Source: Bosea sp. (in: a-proteobacteria) (GTDB lineage Bacteria > Pseudomonadota > Alphaproteobacteria > Rhizobiales > Beijerinckiaceae). Taken from it: a stretch of DNA of 64,000 nucleotides. The notes under the pieces are model-generated. The model saw only the letters and a list, made by a program, of their open reading frames with translations. It did not search any database and was not told the DNA's origin. Every line of letters starts with the position of its first letter. Within the stretch, counting starts at the first letter, position 1. Both the position numbers and the translations under genes were made by a program. This document shows positions 46,101-55,429 of this stretch, piece after piece. The stretch spans positions 124,001 through 188,000 of the forward strand of contig JAAVVV010000001.1 of the NCBI GenBank assembly GCA_023910605.1, in the 5' to 3' direction.

Positions 46101-47165
46101 TCACAGGCCCCGATCCGCCTGAGCCGGCAGGAAGGCGTCGACGAAGGCATCGCCCGCGCGCGCCTTGTCCTTGAAGGTGAAGGTCAGGCCGATCTGGTCG
46201 AGGGCGCGGGTCCAGCGGTCGCGATCGATGCCGCCAAAGCCGTTGGCCTTGACCCAGGGCGTCACGACGTTCTGGTCGAGCGTCATCTTGAGGCGCTCGG
46301 TCTCGACCTCCAGGCGGGCGACGTCATTGCGCTTGATCACGAGGGCGGCGCCTGCGGCAGGGTCCTTCACCGTATCGCGCACGCCCTTGACCAGCGCGCG
46401 CAGGAAGCCGCGCACGGCCTCGGGCTTCTCGGTGATCAACTTGGGCGAGACCATGATGACATTGCCGTAAAGCTCGACGCCATAATCGGCCATCAGCATG
46501 GTCACGATGTCGTCCACCGGCACGCCGCGCGACTTCACGTTGATGTAGGAGGAGTTGGCGAAGCCGAACACGGCGTCCACCTCGCCCGAGGCCAGCATCG
46601 GCTCGCGCACCGGGAAGCCGACATTCTCGAACCGCATGGCGGCGTCATTGAGCTTGTTCACGGCCTTGAAGATCGGCCACTGCGCGTAGGCGGCGTCCGC
46701 GGCCGGCGCGCCGAACTTCCTTCCCTCGAGGCTCTTCACATCTGTGGTGATGCCGCGCGACTTGCGGCCCACAATGGCGAATGGCGGCCTGTCATAGATC
46801 ATCATCACCGCCTTGAGATCCACCGAAGGGTTCTCGTCACGAAAGCGGATGAGTGAATTCACGTCGCCGAAGCCCATGTCGTAGGTGCCCGAGGCGACGC
46901 GCGGGATGGCCTCGCGCGAGCCGTTGCCGGTGTCGATGGTGACGTCGAGCCCCTCAGCCTTGAAGTAGCCCTTCTCGAGGGCCATCAGAAACAGGGCGGA
47001 CGGACCCTCGAAGCGCCAGTCCAGCGTGAACCGGATCGGCGTCTGGGCCTGGGCTTCGGACAAGGGAGCCCCCAGCAGCAGGGCTGCGACGCCCAGTCCG
47101 GCGATGGCGGCGCGGCGGCTCAGGCGCGACAGGGGCTGGCGAAGGGAAAAGGTTGGGGCGGTCAT
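46101..47165 (-). CDS. ABC transporter substrate-binding protein (NMT1/THI5-like)
   Basis: 354-residue periplasmic binding protein. Export signal with SRRAAIAGLGVAALLLGAPL (Tat-like twin Arg) then TPIRFTLDWRFEGPSALFLM and ALEKGYFKAEGLDVTI, the NMT1/THI5 start. The group binds pyrimidines, sulfonates, nitrate or riboflavin-like compounds; which one is not readable here. First gene of the three-gene importer operon (84-nt gap to the ATPase). Start ATG 47165. Confidence 0.87.
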   Translation of the reverse strand: MTAPTFSLRQPLSRLSRRAAIAGLGVAALLLGAPLSEAQAQTPIRFTLDWRFEGPSALFLMALEKGYFKAEGLDVTIDTGNGSREAIPRVASGTYDMGFGDVNSLIRFRDENPSVDLKAVMMIYDRPPFAIVGRKSRGITTDVKSLEGRKFGAPAADAAYAQWPIFKAVNKLNDAAMRFENVGFPVREPMLASGEVDAVFGFANSSYINVKSRGVPVDDIVTMLMADYGVELYGNVIMVSPKLITEKPEAVRGFLRALVKGVRDTVKDPAAGAALVIKRNDVARLEVETERLKMTLDQNVVTPWVKANGFGGIDRDRWTRALDQIGLTFTFKDKARAGDAFVDAFLPAQADRGL

Positions 47166-47722
47166 TGAAAGCTGAACTCCACGGGAAAGGATGGGCGCCT
47201 GGGCAAGGTTGAGAGGAACAAGGATAGCGGAGCAGCTTGTTCCTGCCCCGACAAGGCTCCAGAGGCAAGGATCAAGACGAGCATCCCGCACCCGGGATCA
47301 ACGGATTGAGACGAAATCTACACAGTAAGGCAAGGCTCGTGACAGTAAGGCAAGGCTCGTGCCGACTTTCTCCTCATCTCTTGATGCGAGCCGCAGGGCC
47401 AGCAGGCAGAAGGACGCCGCTATTTCAGGCATCTGCCGCCAAAATAAGCAAGGCCTTCACCAGCGGCTTCACAGGCCCTGGTGCGGCGGGGCGCCATGCC
47501 TTCTGGCTTTTTTGACTCCAGGCGATGCAATTGCACCTTTTCGCCCGATTCAATCATGGCGAAAGCTTGACATGGACCACGCACGCACCATGTGCATTGG
47601 ACTGTTGGTGACCGGGCCCCTCTGGCGGCTAGGCGTTCCGTGGATTTCATCCGGACGCCCCGTGATGTCGGAACCAGCTGCGCATCTGACGCATCGATTG
47701 AACATTTCACGGAACGGAACCC
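47166..47722. other. 557-nt intergenic region between the ABC operon and terC
   Basis: Divergent promoters are expected here. No gene is supported. It contains an exact 20-bp tandem duplication (47322-47361), a TGCAATTGCA palindrome near 47526 and a TTGACA at 47567-47572 that could be the -35 of a terC promoter. I looked for a yybP-ykoY manganese riboswitch before terC and did not see its core. Confidence 0.6.
47322..47361. repeat. 20-bp exact tandem duplication
   Basis: ACAGTAAGGCAAGGCTCGTG occurs twice in direct succession (47322-47341 and 47342-47361) in the non-coding gap between the importer operon and terC. Confidence 0.92.
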
Positions 47723-48736
47723 ATGCCTGAATTTTTTCTGGCCGAGTGGCTCGGCAAACCGCTTTGGATGTGGACAGGCTTCCTGTCAATCGTCATCGCC
47801 CTCCTCGCCTTCGACCTTGGCATCTGGCACAAGGACGACAAGGAAATGGGCATAACCGAAAGCCTCTGGCTGTCGGCTTTCTATTTCGCCTTCGCGATTG
47901 TCTACGGGGCTGGCGTGTGGTGGGCCTATGAGGCCGGAGTCATCAAGACCTCGGACAACACCCATGCCGGCATCACCTTCTTCACCGGCTATTTCATCGA
48001 AAAAGCCCTGTCGATCGACAATGTCTTTGTGATTTCGCTGATCTTCGGCTTCTTCGCCATTCCCCGCAAATATCAGTATCGCGCGCTCGTCTGGGGCATC
48101 CTGGCCGTCATTATCCTGCGCGGCATCATGATCGCGGTCGGCGCAGCGCTGGTTCAGAACTACAGCTGGATCCTCTACTTCTTCGGCGCCTTCCTCATCG
48201 CCACCGGCATCAAGATGCTGATCGTGCCGGAGGGCGATCCGGACGTGTCGAAAAACCCGGTCGTGAAGTTCATGAAGAAGCACATGCGCGTCACCGACCA
48301 GTTGCATGCGCAGAAATTCTTCGTGCGCCAGCCCGACACGCAGACCGGCCAGATGGTGCTGTGGGCGACCCCGCTCTTCCTGGCGCTGGTCGTGATCAAC
48401 ATCGCCGACCTTGTCTTCGCGGTGGACTCGGTGCCGGCGATCTTCGCCATAACCACCGACACCTTCATCGTCTACACCGCCAACATCATGGCCATCCTCG
48501 GCCTGCGCGCGCTCTATTTTGCGCTGGCGGCGATGGTTCACCGCTTTCACTACCTCAAGTACTCGCTGGCGATCGTGCTGGTCTTCATCGGCCTCAAGAT
48601 CTTCTGGAACAACCTCGTGGGCAAGTTCCCGCCCGAGTACTCGCTGGGCATCACCATCGCGCTGATCGCGGCCGGCATCTTCTACTCGCTGTGGAAGACC
48701 CGGAACGATCCGGCAGCTCCCCGCCCGGCGGAGTGA
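47723..48736 (+). CDS. TerC/Alx-family membrane protein
   Basis: 337-residue multi-spanning protein (about eight or nine helices). TerC signature in TGYFIEKALSIDNVFVISLI (about residues 90-110) with the acidic/Asn pair, and again VINIADLVFAVDSVPAIFAI in the second half. Alx/TerC proteins export manganese or help insert metalloproteins. It has its own terminator 31 nt after the stop. Confidence 0.88.
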   Translation: MPEFFLAEWLGKPLWMWTGFLSIVIALLAFDLGIWHKDDKEMGITESLWLSAFYFAFAIVYGAGVWWAYEAGVIKTSDNTHAGITFFTGYFIEKALSIDNVFVISLIFGFFAIPRKYQYRALVWGILAVIILRGIMIAVGAALVQNYSWILYFFGAFLIATGIKMLIVPEGDPDVSKNPVVKFMKKHMRVTDQLHAQKFFVRQPDTQTGQMVLWATPLFLALVVINIADLVFAVDSVPAIFAITTDTFIVYTANIMAILGLRALYFALAAMVHRFHYLKYSLAIVLVFIGLKIFWNNLVGKFPPEYSLGITIALIAAGIFYSLWKTRNDPAAPRPAE

Positions 48737-48767
48737 CGCCAGGCCGTCGATGGCCATCCATGAGGAA

Positions 48768-48800
48768 GGGCCGCCCCTGCATGGGCGGCCCTTTGCTTTT
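48768..48800 (+). terminator. intrinsic terminator of terC
   Basis: GGGCCGCCC, a 6-nt loop CTGCAT and GGGCGGCCC form a 9-bp perfect GC hairpin, followed by TTTGCTTTT. Confidence 0.93.
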
Positions 48801-48824
48801 GCCGGTCGCCAGACAGCGCGGCTC

Positions 48825-48932
48825 ACGAACAGGGTCGGGCCGCGCGACCAGCTCAACCAGGGTTCCATCGAAATCGAGGAAGAAGGCAGGGCGCTGACAG
48901 GACAGGGACGTCCAGGAGCGGGATTCAAACAT
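48825..48932 (-). pseudogene. otsB: N-terminal remnant of trehalose-6-phosphate phosphatase (otsB)
   Basis: The minus-strand frame reads MFESRSWTSLSCQRPAFFLD then FDGTLVELVARPDPVR, which is the first HAD motif (DxDGT with the preceding FFLDF) and the neighbouring residues of OtsB. After residue 36 or so the similarity stops in the terC terminator region, and the rest of the 250-residue enzyme (motifs II-IV) is absent. It is a decayed gene start, not a working phosphatase. Confidence 0.7.
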
Positions 48933-49258
48933 CGGCCAAGGGAGTCGTCTGCGCCTCATCTGCTCATGCCTTGCCGAGATCCCCCGGCTCGCGAGGTCCG
49001 AAGCCCTGCCGCCGAAGAGGCGGGAACATGGTTGGGCTCAAAAATGCGAGGGTTGCGACCCGTCAGAGCCGCGGAGCCTGAATGCGTGAGCGCAGCCAAG
49101 GTTGCGGTTGCGCTGGAGGCGACAAAGCTGGATGTCTCGAGCGGACAAAAGCGGCGACGCAGCCGTTTTCCGGGGCTCCATGCCTTGCCTGACCGCAGGA
49201 GGCATTTGTCCGCCAGAACGGGGGCCCAAAAGGTGGACTGCGACGGAGCGCGTCGGCG
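48933..49258. other. 326-nt non-coding region before the histidine kinase end
   Basis: No gene or RNA signature found. The region lies upstream of the otsB remnant and downstream of the HWE kinase stop. The short plus-strand frames in it do not look like proteins. Confidence 0.5.
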
Positions 49259-51472
49259 TCAGGACAGGCTCGGCGGAGCGATCTGGGCGCTCAGCATGCA
49301 GATCACCCCGCTCTCGGGAAACTCGATCCGGACCTCGCCGGCGAGATCTGCCCCAAGCACACCCTCGACCAGACGCGATCCGAACCCACGCCGGCTGGGC
49401 GGGGTCACGGGCGGCCCGCCGCTCTCCGTCCAGACAAGCGACAGGCGCGGGCCTTCGAGGGACCAGACGATGTCGACGCGGCCGGCTTCGGTGGAGAGCG
49501 CGCCATATTTGCCTGCATTTGTGGCAAGTTCGTGCAGGCACATCGTCAAGGCCAGCGCCGCCTTGGCCGGAAGCGCGGCATCCGGCCCCGAAAGCGCGAC
49601 GCGGTCCGAGCCCGGATCGAAATGGGCGGCAAGCGCCTTCTCGATAACGGCGCGCAGGCGCGCTCCTGACCATTCGTCCCGCACCAGCAGATCATGTGCG
49701 CCGGCGAGCGCGATCAACCGGCCGTTCAAGGCTTCGCGCGCCTCCGGCTTCGCATTGTCGCCCTTGAGCGTCTGCGAGGCGATGGCCTTCACCGTGGCGA
49801 GCGTGTTCTTGACGCGGTGGTTGAGCTCCTCGACCAGGAGCCGCCTGTCGGCTTCGGCCTTCTTGCGGTCGGTCACGTCGCGCACCGTGCCGACGACGCG
49901 GACCGGCAACTCGCCGTCGAAACTGGCGTCGCCATGGGCGATCATCCAGCGCGTCCGCCCGTCGATCCGGTTGATGACCCGGTATTCGACGACGAAGCGC
50001 CGCGACCCCGCAGGATCGAGCGCGGCGGCGAGGAAGCTCTCCACCGGCGCCACATCATCGGGATGCAGCCCGGACAGGAAGGTGTCGTTGGTGATGGCCT
50101 CGTCGTCCGGAACGCCCCAGATGCGGCGGACCGCCTGGTCCCATTGCAGCGCGCCGGTGCGCGGGTCGAAATCGAAGACGCCGAGTTCGCCTGCGACCAG
50201 CGCGGAAGCAAGCCGCGCCTCGCTTTCCTGCACGCGCATTTCCGAGCGCCGACGTTCGCTCAGATCCACGAAGCTGATGGCGATGCCGTCATCGACCTTG
50301 GCGCAGATCGCGCGGATGTAAAGATCCAGCCCCTCGTGCTGGTAGGTGAACTCCCGCCTCCAGGGCTCGCCGGTCTCGACGACGCGGGCATAGGCATCGA
50401 AGAGGCCTTCCTCGCGATTGCCCGGCATCTCTTCCAGCAAGCTTCGCCCGACGAACCAGTCACGGGGTTTGCCGGCGATCCGCGCCCCGGCGTCATTGAC
50501 GTAGCTCCAGCGAAAATCGGCGATGGCGCCGCCTTCGTCGCGTACGCTGTCGAGCACCATGAAGCCGTCGATCGAGGTTTCCTGGACGGCGCGAAAGCGT
50601 GTCTCGCTCCGGCGCAGCGCCGCTTCTGTGGCCGTCATCTCGGTGATGTCGGCCACGACGTCGATGAGCCGCTCCACGGAGCCGTCCGGGCCGCGCTGGG
50701 AAACCTCCGTGTGTCCGAGCAGCGACAACACAACGCCATCGGGCCGCCTGATGCGGTAGCGCACCTGCAGCCGGTCCTGCTTGGCGAGCGTGCGGCAGAC
50801 CTCATCAGCCACTCCGGCATCATCAGGATGCAGCGCAAGTCGCCACTCGTCCGCCGGGCCGCCGACCGCGCCATACGGTCCCGGAAGGGCGAGCCCGAAC
50901 AGGCTCTTGCCCTCATCCGACCAGATGCGGCGCAGGTTCACCAAATCGGTCTCCCAGGCGCCGATCCGGCCCACCCGCAGGGCGGACCGGTAGCGGATCT
51001 CCGTCTCGCGCAGGTACTGGGCCATTTTCTGCTCTGCCGTGACATCGCGGAACAGCAGCGCCACCTGCCGCTCAGGCAGCGACTTGGTGCGGAATGCATA
51101 GACGTCGAACCAGCGGCCCATAGGCTTCGCATCGTGGCGAAAGCGCGTGGCCTCGCCGGTGCGCGCCACGCGCCCAAAGACATCGAACCAGAAGGCTTCT
51201 AGATCCGGCACGAGAGACTTGATGGTCTTCCCGACCACGTCCGTTAGCCCCGTCTGGCATGCGAAGCCGGCGTTCACGTCGATGAAGAGGTAATCGGTCG
51301 CGCGCCCCGCCGCGTCGAACTCCATCTCGATCAGGGCAAAGCCCTGGTCGACAGCCTGGCAGAGTTCGCGGTAGAGCGTGGGATCGGCGCCGGGGGCGCC
51401 TCGCCCGACGGCGTGACCGACCCCTCGGGCAGGCTCCGTGCTGTCTCCACGATCAGCGAAGTCGTCGCGCAT
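49259..51472 (-). CDS. PAS-domain HWE-family sensor histidine kinase
   Basis: 737-residue soluble sensor kinase with no membrane helix. Four PAS-like units in order: about 33-155 (DQGFALIEMEFDAAG), 158-285 (YRSALRVGRIGAWETDLVNL), 290-410 (FRAVQETSIDGFMVLDSV) and 415-540 (LASALVAGELGVFDFDPRTG), each ended by a (F/V)RDVT/ADIT-type strand. The phosphoacceptor helix reads ELNHRVKNTLATVKAIASQT, with HELATNAGKYGALS and WTESGGPPV as ATP-binding motifs, the HWE/HisKA_2 set. No response-regulator gene lies next to it. ATG 51472 is preferred over the TTG one codon upstream. Confidence 0.9.
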   Translation of the reverse strand: MRDDFADRGDSTEPARGVGHAVGRGAPGADPTLYRELCQAVDQGFALIEMEFDAAGRATDYLFIDVNAGFACQTGLTDVVGKTIKSLVPDLEAFWFDVFGRVARTGEATRFRHDAKPMGRWFDVYAFRTKSLPERQVALLFRDVTAEQKMAQYLRETEIRYRSALRVGRIGAWETDLVNLRRIWSDEGKSLFGLALPGPYGAVGGPADEWRLALHPDDAGVADEVCRTLAKQDRLQVRYRIRRPDGVVLSLLGHTEVSQRGPDGSVERLIDVVADITEMTATEAALRRSETRFRAVQETSIDGFMVLDSVRDEGGAIADFRWSYVNDAGARIAGKPRDWFVGRSLLEEMPGNREEGLFDAYARVVETGEPWRREFTYQHEGLDLYIRAICAKVDDGIAISFVDLSERRRSEMRVQESEARLASALVAGELGVFDFDPRTGALQWDQAVRRIWGVPDDEAITNDTFLSGLHPDDVAPVESFLAAALDPAGSRRFVVEYRVINRIDGRTRWMIAHGDASFDGELPVRVVGTVRDVTDRKKAEADRRLLVEELNHRVKNTLATVKAIASQTLKGDNAKPEAREALNGRLIALAGAHDLLVRDEWSGARLRAVIEKALAAHFDPGSDRVALSGPDAALPAKAALALTMCLHELATNAGKYGALSTEAGRVDIVWSLEGPRLSLVWTESGGPPVTPPSRRGFGSRLVEGVLGADLAGEVRIEFPESGVICMLSAQIAPPSLS

Positions 51473-51508
51473 CAAGTGGGCCCTGCCATGGCATGTGAAT
51501 GACGTAAA

Positions 51509-52447
51509 TCACGAGTTCGCGATCGCGCAAGCCGTCGAGCCCGCATCGGGCGGCAAGCTGCGAGCAGCCCGCTCAAGCCTCAGCACCCGGCCGGCCACGG
51601 CGTCGAGCTTCGCCAGCAGCGCCGGATCACGCGCGTCGGGCCTGGTCATGATCGCGCCGTCGAGGGCGCGGTCAGACTTGACCGGACAGGCCTCATGCTC
51701 GGCGGGGAAATCGCGCGCCAGCCGGGCGATCAGCCTCGCCGCGCTCGCCGCGTTGGACTTCACCGTGGCGATGACGGCCGCAACGTCCACGACGTCATGT
51801 TCGGGATGCCAGCAGTCGAAATCGGTGACCATCGCCACGGTCGCATAGGTGATTTCGGCCTCACGTGCGAGCTTGGCCTCCGGCATGTTGGTCATCCCGA
51901 TCACATCATGGCCGCTGGCCCTGTAGCCTTGCGACTCGGCCAGAGACGAAAACTGCGGTCCCTCCATGCACAGATAGGTTCCGCCCGTAACGGCAGGCAC
52001 ATCCTCGTCGCGTGCGGCCTTGGCGAGGCGCGCCTGCAGCAGCGGCCCCACCGGATGCGCCATCGAGACATGGGCGACGCAGCCAGCGCCGAAGAATGAG
52101 CTTGCCCGGCGAAAGGTCCGGTCCACAAACTGGTCCACGAAAACCAGAAGCCCCGGATGCAGCTGCGCCTTCAACGAGCCGCAGGCCGAAAGCGCCACGA
52201 TGTCGGTGACGCCCATCCGCTTCATCGCGTCGATATTGGCCCGGTAGTTGATGTCGGAGGGGGAAAACAGGTGCCCCCGGCCATGACGCGGCAGGAACAC
52301 CACAGTGGTGGCGCCGATGCGCCCGATGCGCAGGGAGTCGGATGGGGCGCCCCAGGGCGTCGCCACCGTGCGCTCCTCCACATCCTCCATACCCGGCAGA
52401 TCATAGACGCCCGAGCCTCCGATCACGCCCAGGATTGACTTCACCAT
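51509..52447 (-). CDS. mtnP: S-methyl-5'-thioadenosine phosphorylase
   Basis: 312-residue enzyme cleaving methylthioadenosine to adenine and methylthioribose 1-phosphate in methionine salvage. Blocks: LGVIGGSGVYDLPGME, VVFLPRHGRGHLFSPSDINY, SACGSLK, YLCMEGPQFSSLAESQGYR, GMTNMPEAKLAREAEI (methionine-binding). The C-terminal 40 residues are extra relative to the minimal enzyme. Its promoter must be in the gap up to 52780. Confidence 0.92.
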   Translation of the reverse strand: MVKSILGVIGGSGVYDLPGMEDVEERTVATPWGAPSDSLRIGRIGATTVVFLPRHGRGHLFSPSDINYRANIDAMKRMGVTDIVALSACGSLKAQLHPGLLVFVDQFVDRTFRRASSFFGAGCVAHVSMAHPVGPLLQARLAKAARDEDVPAVTGGTYLCMEGPQFSSLAESQGYRASGHDVIGMTNMPEAKLAREAEITYATVAMVTDFDCWHPEHDVVDVAAVIATVKSNAASAARLIARLARDFPAEHEACPVKSDRALDGAIMTRPDARDPALLAKLDAVAGRVLRLERAARSLPPDAGSTACAIANS

Positions 52448-52779
52448 GCCTCACGCTCCCTGTCGGCCGGCAACGCCGATCTCCACACCTCACCATGGGT
52501 CAATCTGGCCCGCTCCGCAATGGCAAGGCGACGGGGCCAGCCAACGGCGCCGTGCTTGGTCCGGCGCTCGGGCCATGGCGTCCACCAGCGGGGCCGTGGC
52601 GGCATCGGCAGGAAGACCCGCGCTGAGGCCAGGGCGACCTCGCCGGACATCCCCGGCTGAAGCCTGCGATCATCGTGACCGGGTTGGCTTGCCGCGCGCC
52701 ATGCCGTGCTTCGCCTTGCCTCCTGGCGAAAAACGCGCACCATGAGGCCAGCCCATCATGGCGAAGCGGAGGCTGGCAC
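52448..52779. other. 332-nt intergenic region, divergent promoters expected
   Basis: Separates mtnP (minus) from the peptide ABC importer (plus). GC-rich with several small inverted repeats (e.g. around GCCTTGCCTCCTGGCG near 52711). I see no RNA gene, operator or remnant that I can support. Confidence 0.5.
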
Positions 52780-54390
52780 ATGCAACGGACGCGGCGGCAG
52801 ATCCTTTCAAGCGCAGGCGCGACGATGGCGGGGCTGGCCATGCCGGCGCTGTCTCGCAGAAGCTGGGCCCAGGGCGCGCCCCGTCAGGGCGGCATCCTCA
52901 CCGTGGCGGCCGACACCGAGCCGCGCAACCTCAATCCCGCCATGGTGGCGTCCAACGGCGTGTTCTATGTCGCGTCCAAGGTTATCGAGCCCTTGGCGGA
53001 AATGGCCGAGGGCGGCGACGGGCTCGCTCCGCGCCTCGCCACCTCCTGGCAGGGCGCTCCCGAAGGGCGCAGCATCACCTTCACGCTGCGCGAGGGCGTA
53101 TCCTGGCATGACGGGCGGCCGTTCACCTCGGCTGATGTCGCCTTCAGCGCCATGCGCCTGTGGAAGCCGCTGCAGAATCTCGGCCGCGTCGTCTTCAGGA
53201 ACCTCGAGGCCGTCGACACACCCGATGCCCGCACGGCGATCTTCCGCTTTTCCGAGCCCACGCCGTTCCAGCTCATCCGCAATGCCCTGCCGGGGCTCGC
53301 CAGCGTCGTGCCGAAGCATCTGTATGAAACGGGGGACATCGCCGCCAACGCGGCCAATGCGCGGCTGGTCGGCACGGGGCCTTTCCGCTTCGCCGAACAC
53401 CGTCCGGGCGAGTTCTACCGCCTCGATCGCAACGGCGCCTATTGGGAGGCGGGCAGGCCCTATCTGGACCAGATCATCTACCGCGTGCTCCCCGATCGCG
53501 GCGCCATCGCTGCCGCCCTCGAAGCCAACCAGATACAGCTGGCCGCCTTTTCGGCCGTGCCGCTGGCCGATCTCGAACGCCTCGCCAAGGTGCCCGGCAT
53601 CGCGGTGATCCCGCAAGGCTATGACGGCATCACCTACCAGCTCACGGTCGAGATCAACCATCGCCGCAAGGAACTGGCCAATCCACTGGTGCGCCGGGCC
53701 ATCGCCCACGCCATCGATCGCAACTTCGTGGTTGACACCATCTTCCTGGGCTACGCCAAGCCGTCCAACGGACCCATCCCGGCCTTCGACAGCCAGTTCC
53801 ATGCGCATGACGTGCCTGCCACCGCGTTCGACCGACGCCGGGCCGAGGCGCTGCTGGACGAGGCCGGGCTGCCGCGAGGCGCCGGCGGCATGCGCTTTGC
53901 GCTCCGGCTTCTGCCGGCGCCCTGGTTCGAGCAGACCCGGCAGTTCGGCGACTATCTGCGCCAGACCTTGCGCGCGGTCGGCATCGACGCCCAGATCGTC
54001 AACAACGATCCTGCGGCGCATCTGCGCGCGGTCTACACCGATCACGCCTTCGATCTGGCCGTCGGCTCGCCGGTCTATCGCAACGATCCGGCAATCTCGA
54101 CCACCATCCTCTATGAAAGCGGATTGCCGGCTGGCGTGCCCTTCTCCAATCAGTATGGCTATGCCAGCAGCGCGATGGACACGCTGATCCGGTCTGCGGC
54201 CGGAACCGTCGACGCTGGCGAGCGCACCCAGCTTTACCGCGAGTTCCAGCGGCTGGCGGGCGCGGAGCTGCCGCTGATCCATGTCGCCGAGTTCACCTTC
54301 GTCACGGTCGCACGCAAATCGGTAATGAACGTAGCGAACAACCCGCGCTGGGCCACCTCGCACTGGTCCGACACCTGGCTCAGCCCATGA
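52780..54390 (+). CDS. peptide-type ABC transporter substrate-binding protein
   Basis: 536-residue SBP family 5 protein. Start ATG 52780 (MQRTRRQILSSAGATMAGLA), a Tat-like signal; the open frame runs to 52675 upstream. Mature part: GGILTVAADTEPRNLNPAM, ITFTLREGVSWHDGRPF, FSAMRLWKPLQN, VGTGPFRFAEHRPGEFYRLD, and LAGAELPLIHVAEF. The group carries dipeptides, oligopeptides, nickel or opine-like molecules. First gene of a four-gene set with two permeases and an ATC-hydrolase-family gene; no ATPase gene is adjacent within the window. Confidence 0.88.
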   Translation: MQRTRRQILSSAGATMAGLAMPALSRRSWAQGAPRQGGILTVAADTEPRNLNPAMVASNGVFYVASKVIEPLAEMAEGGDGLAPRLATSWQGAPEGRSITFTLREGVSWHDGRPFTSADVAFSAMRLWKPLQNLGRVVFRNLEAVDTPDARTAIFRFSEPTPFQLIRNALPGLASVVPKHLYETGDIAANAANARLVGTGPFRFAEHRPGEFYRLDRNGAYWEAGRPYLDQIIYRVLPDRGAIAAALEANQIQLAAFSAVPLADLERLAKVPGIAVIPQGYDGITYQLTVEINHRRKELANPLVRRAIAHAIDRNFVVDTIFLGYAKPSNGPIPAFDSQFHAHDVPATAFDRRRAEALLDEAGLPRGAGGMRFALRLLPAPWFEQTRQFGDYLRQTLRAVGIDAQIVNNDPAAHLRAVYTDHAFDLAVGSPVYRNDPAISTTILYESGLPAGVPFSNQYGYASSAMDTLIRSAAGTVDAGERTQLYREFQRLAGAELPLIHVAEFTFVTVARKSVMNVANNPRWATSHWSDTWLSP

Positions 54391-54448
54391 CGCGGCTGCC
54401 CCGCAGCACGCGGCGTCCACGCTCCCGGACCGGACGGGCGCGCACGCG

Positions 54449-55429
54449 ATGACCCGCGCCGCCCGCATCATCCTGCTGCGCCTTCTGAGCATGGCGCCGA
54501 CCCTGCTGGTCGTCGCGTGCGGCGCGTTCCTGCTGCTGGAATTCGCGCCCGGCGATGCCGTCGATGCGTATCTGGCGCAGACCGGGGGCGATGCGGGCTA
54601 CGCGGCGGAGTTGCGGCGCTCGCTTGGGCTGGGCGGAACGGTGCTCGAGCGTCTGTCAGGCTTCCTTCTGTCGCTGGCATCGCTGGATCTTGGCCGCTCG
54701 GTCATCTTCTCCCGGCCGGTCGCCAGCGTCATCGCGGAGCGGCTGCCGAACACGCTGCTGCTGATGGCGACCACCACGCTGCTCGCCGGCGGCATGGGCC
54801 TCGCCCTCGGCATCGTGGCGGGGCGCAGGCCCGGATCATGGACGGACTGCGCCGTCTCGACGGCCGCGCTGGGGTTGCTTGCGCTGCCCAATTTCTGGCT
54901 GGCGCTGGTGCTGGTCGTGGCCCTTGCCGTGATGTGGCCGATCTTTCCCGTCAGCGGGCTTGGCGGCGTGACCCTGGGCGCGGGCTGGCTGGGAAGCGCT
55001 GTCGAAACAGCCCGGCACCTGGTCCTGCCGACCCTGGCGCTCGGCGCGGGCTACATCGCGCTGTACCTGCGCACGGTGCGCGCCGGCATGATCGAGGCAT
55101 GGAGCGCCGACCATGTGCGTGCGGCACGGGCCAGAGGCCTCGCCGAGCGCGATGTGCTGAGGCGGGGCGTAGTACGCCCGGCGCTGCTGCCCACGGTCGT
55201 CGTTGCAGGCCAGAACATCGGCACGCTGGTGGGCGGCAGCGTGGTGGTCGAGACCGTCTTCGCCATTCCCGGCATGGGCCGGCTCGCCTTCGAGGCCGTC
55301 ACCGGGCGCGACACGGCGCTTATGGTGGGCGTGGTGATGACCGCCACCTTGCTCGTGCTGGCGATCAACCTCGTCGTCGACCTCGCGCTCGCCCGGCTCG
55401 ATCCGCGCATCGGGGCGGCCGATGCGTGA
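54449..55429 (+). CDS. peptide-type ABC transporter permease (DppB-like)
   Basis: 326-residue membrane protein starting MTRAARIILLRLLSMAPTLL, with six helices and the EAA-like loop AARARGLAERDVLRRGVVRP. The typical N-terminal LLVVACGAFLLLEFAPGDAV and C-terminal VETVFAIPGMGRLAFEAV match DppB. Overlaps the next permease gene by 8 bp. Confidence 0.9.
   Translation: MTRAARIILLRLLSMAPTLLVVACGAFLLLEFAPGDAVDAYLAQTGGDAGYAAELRRSLGLGGTVLERLSGFLLSLASLDLGRSVIFSRPVASVIAERLPNTLLLMATTTLLAGGMGLALGIVAGRRPGSWTDCAVSTAALGLLALPNFWLALVLVVALAVMWPIFPVSGLGGVTLGAGWLGSAVETARHLVLPTLALGAGYIALYLRTVRAGMIEAWSADHVRAARARGLAERDVLRRGVVRPALLPTVVVAGQNIGTLVGGSVVVETVFAIPGMGRLAFEAVTGRDTALMVGVVMTATLLVLAINLVVDLALARLDPRIGAADA

Noticed and set aside
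45216-46856. 546-residue plus-strand frame
   Set aside because: Antisense to the ABC ATPase and binding protein.
47580-47722. manganese riboswitch (yybP-ykoY) before terC
   Set aside because: The conserved core was not seen in the 140 nt before the start.
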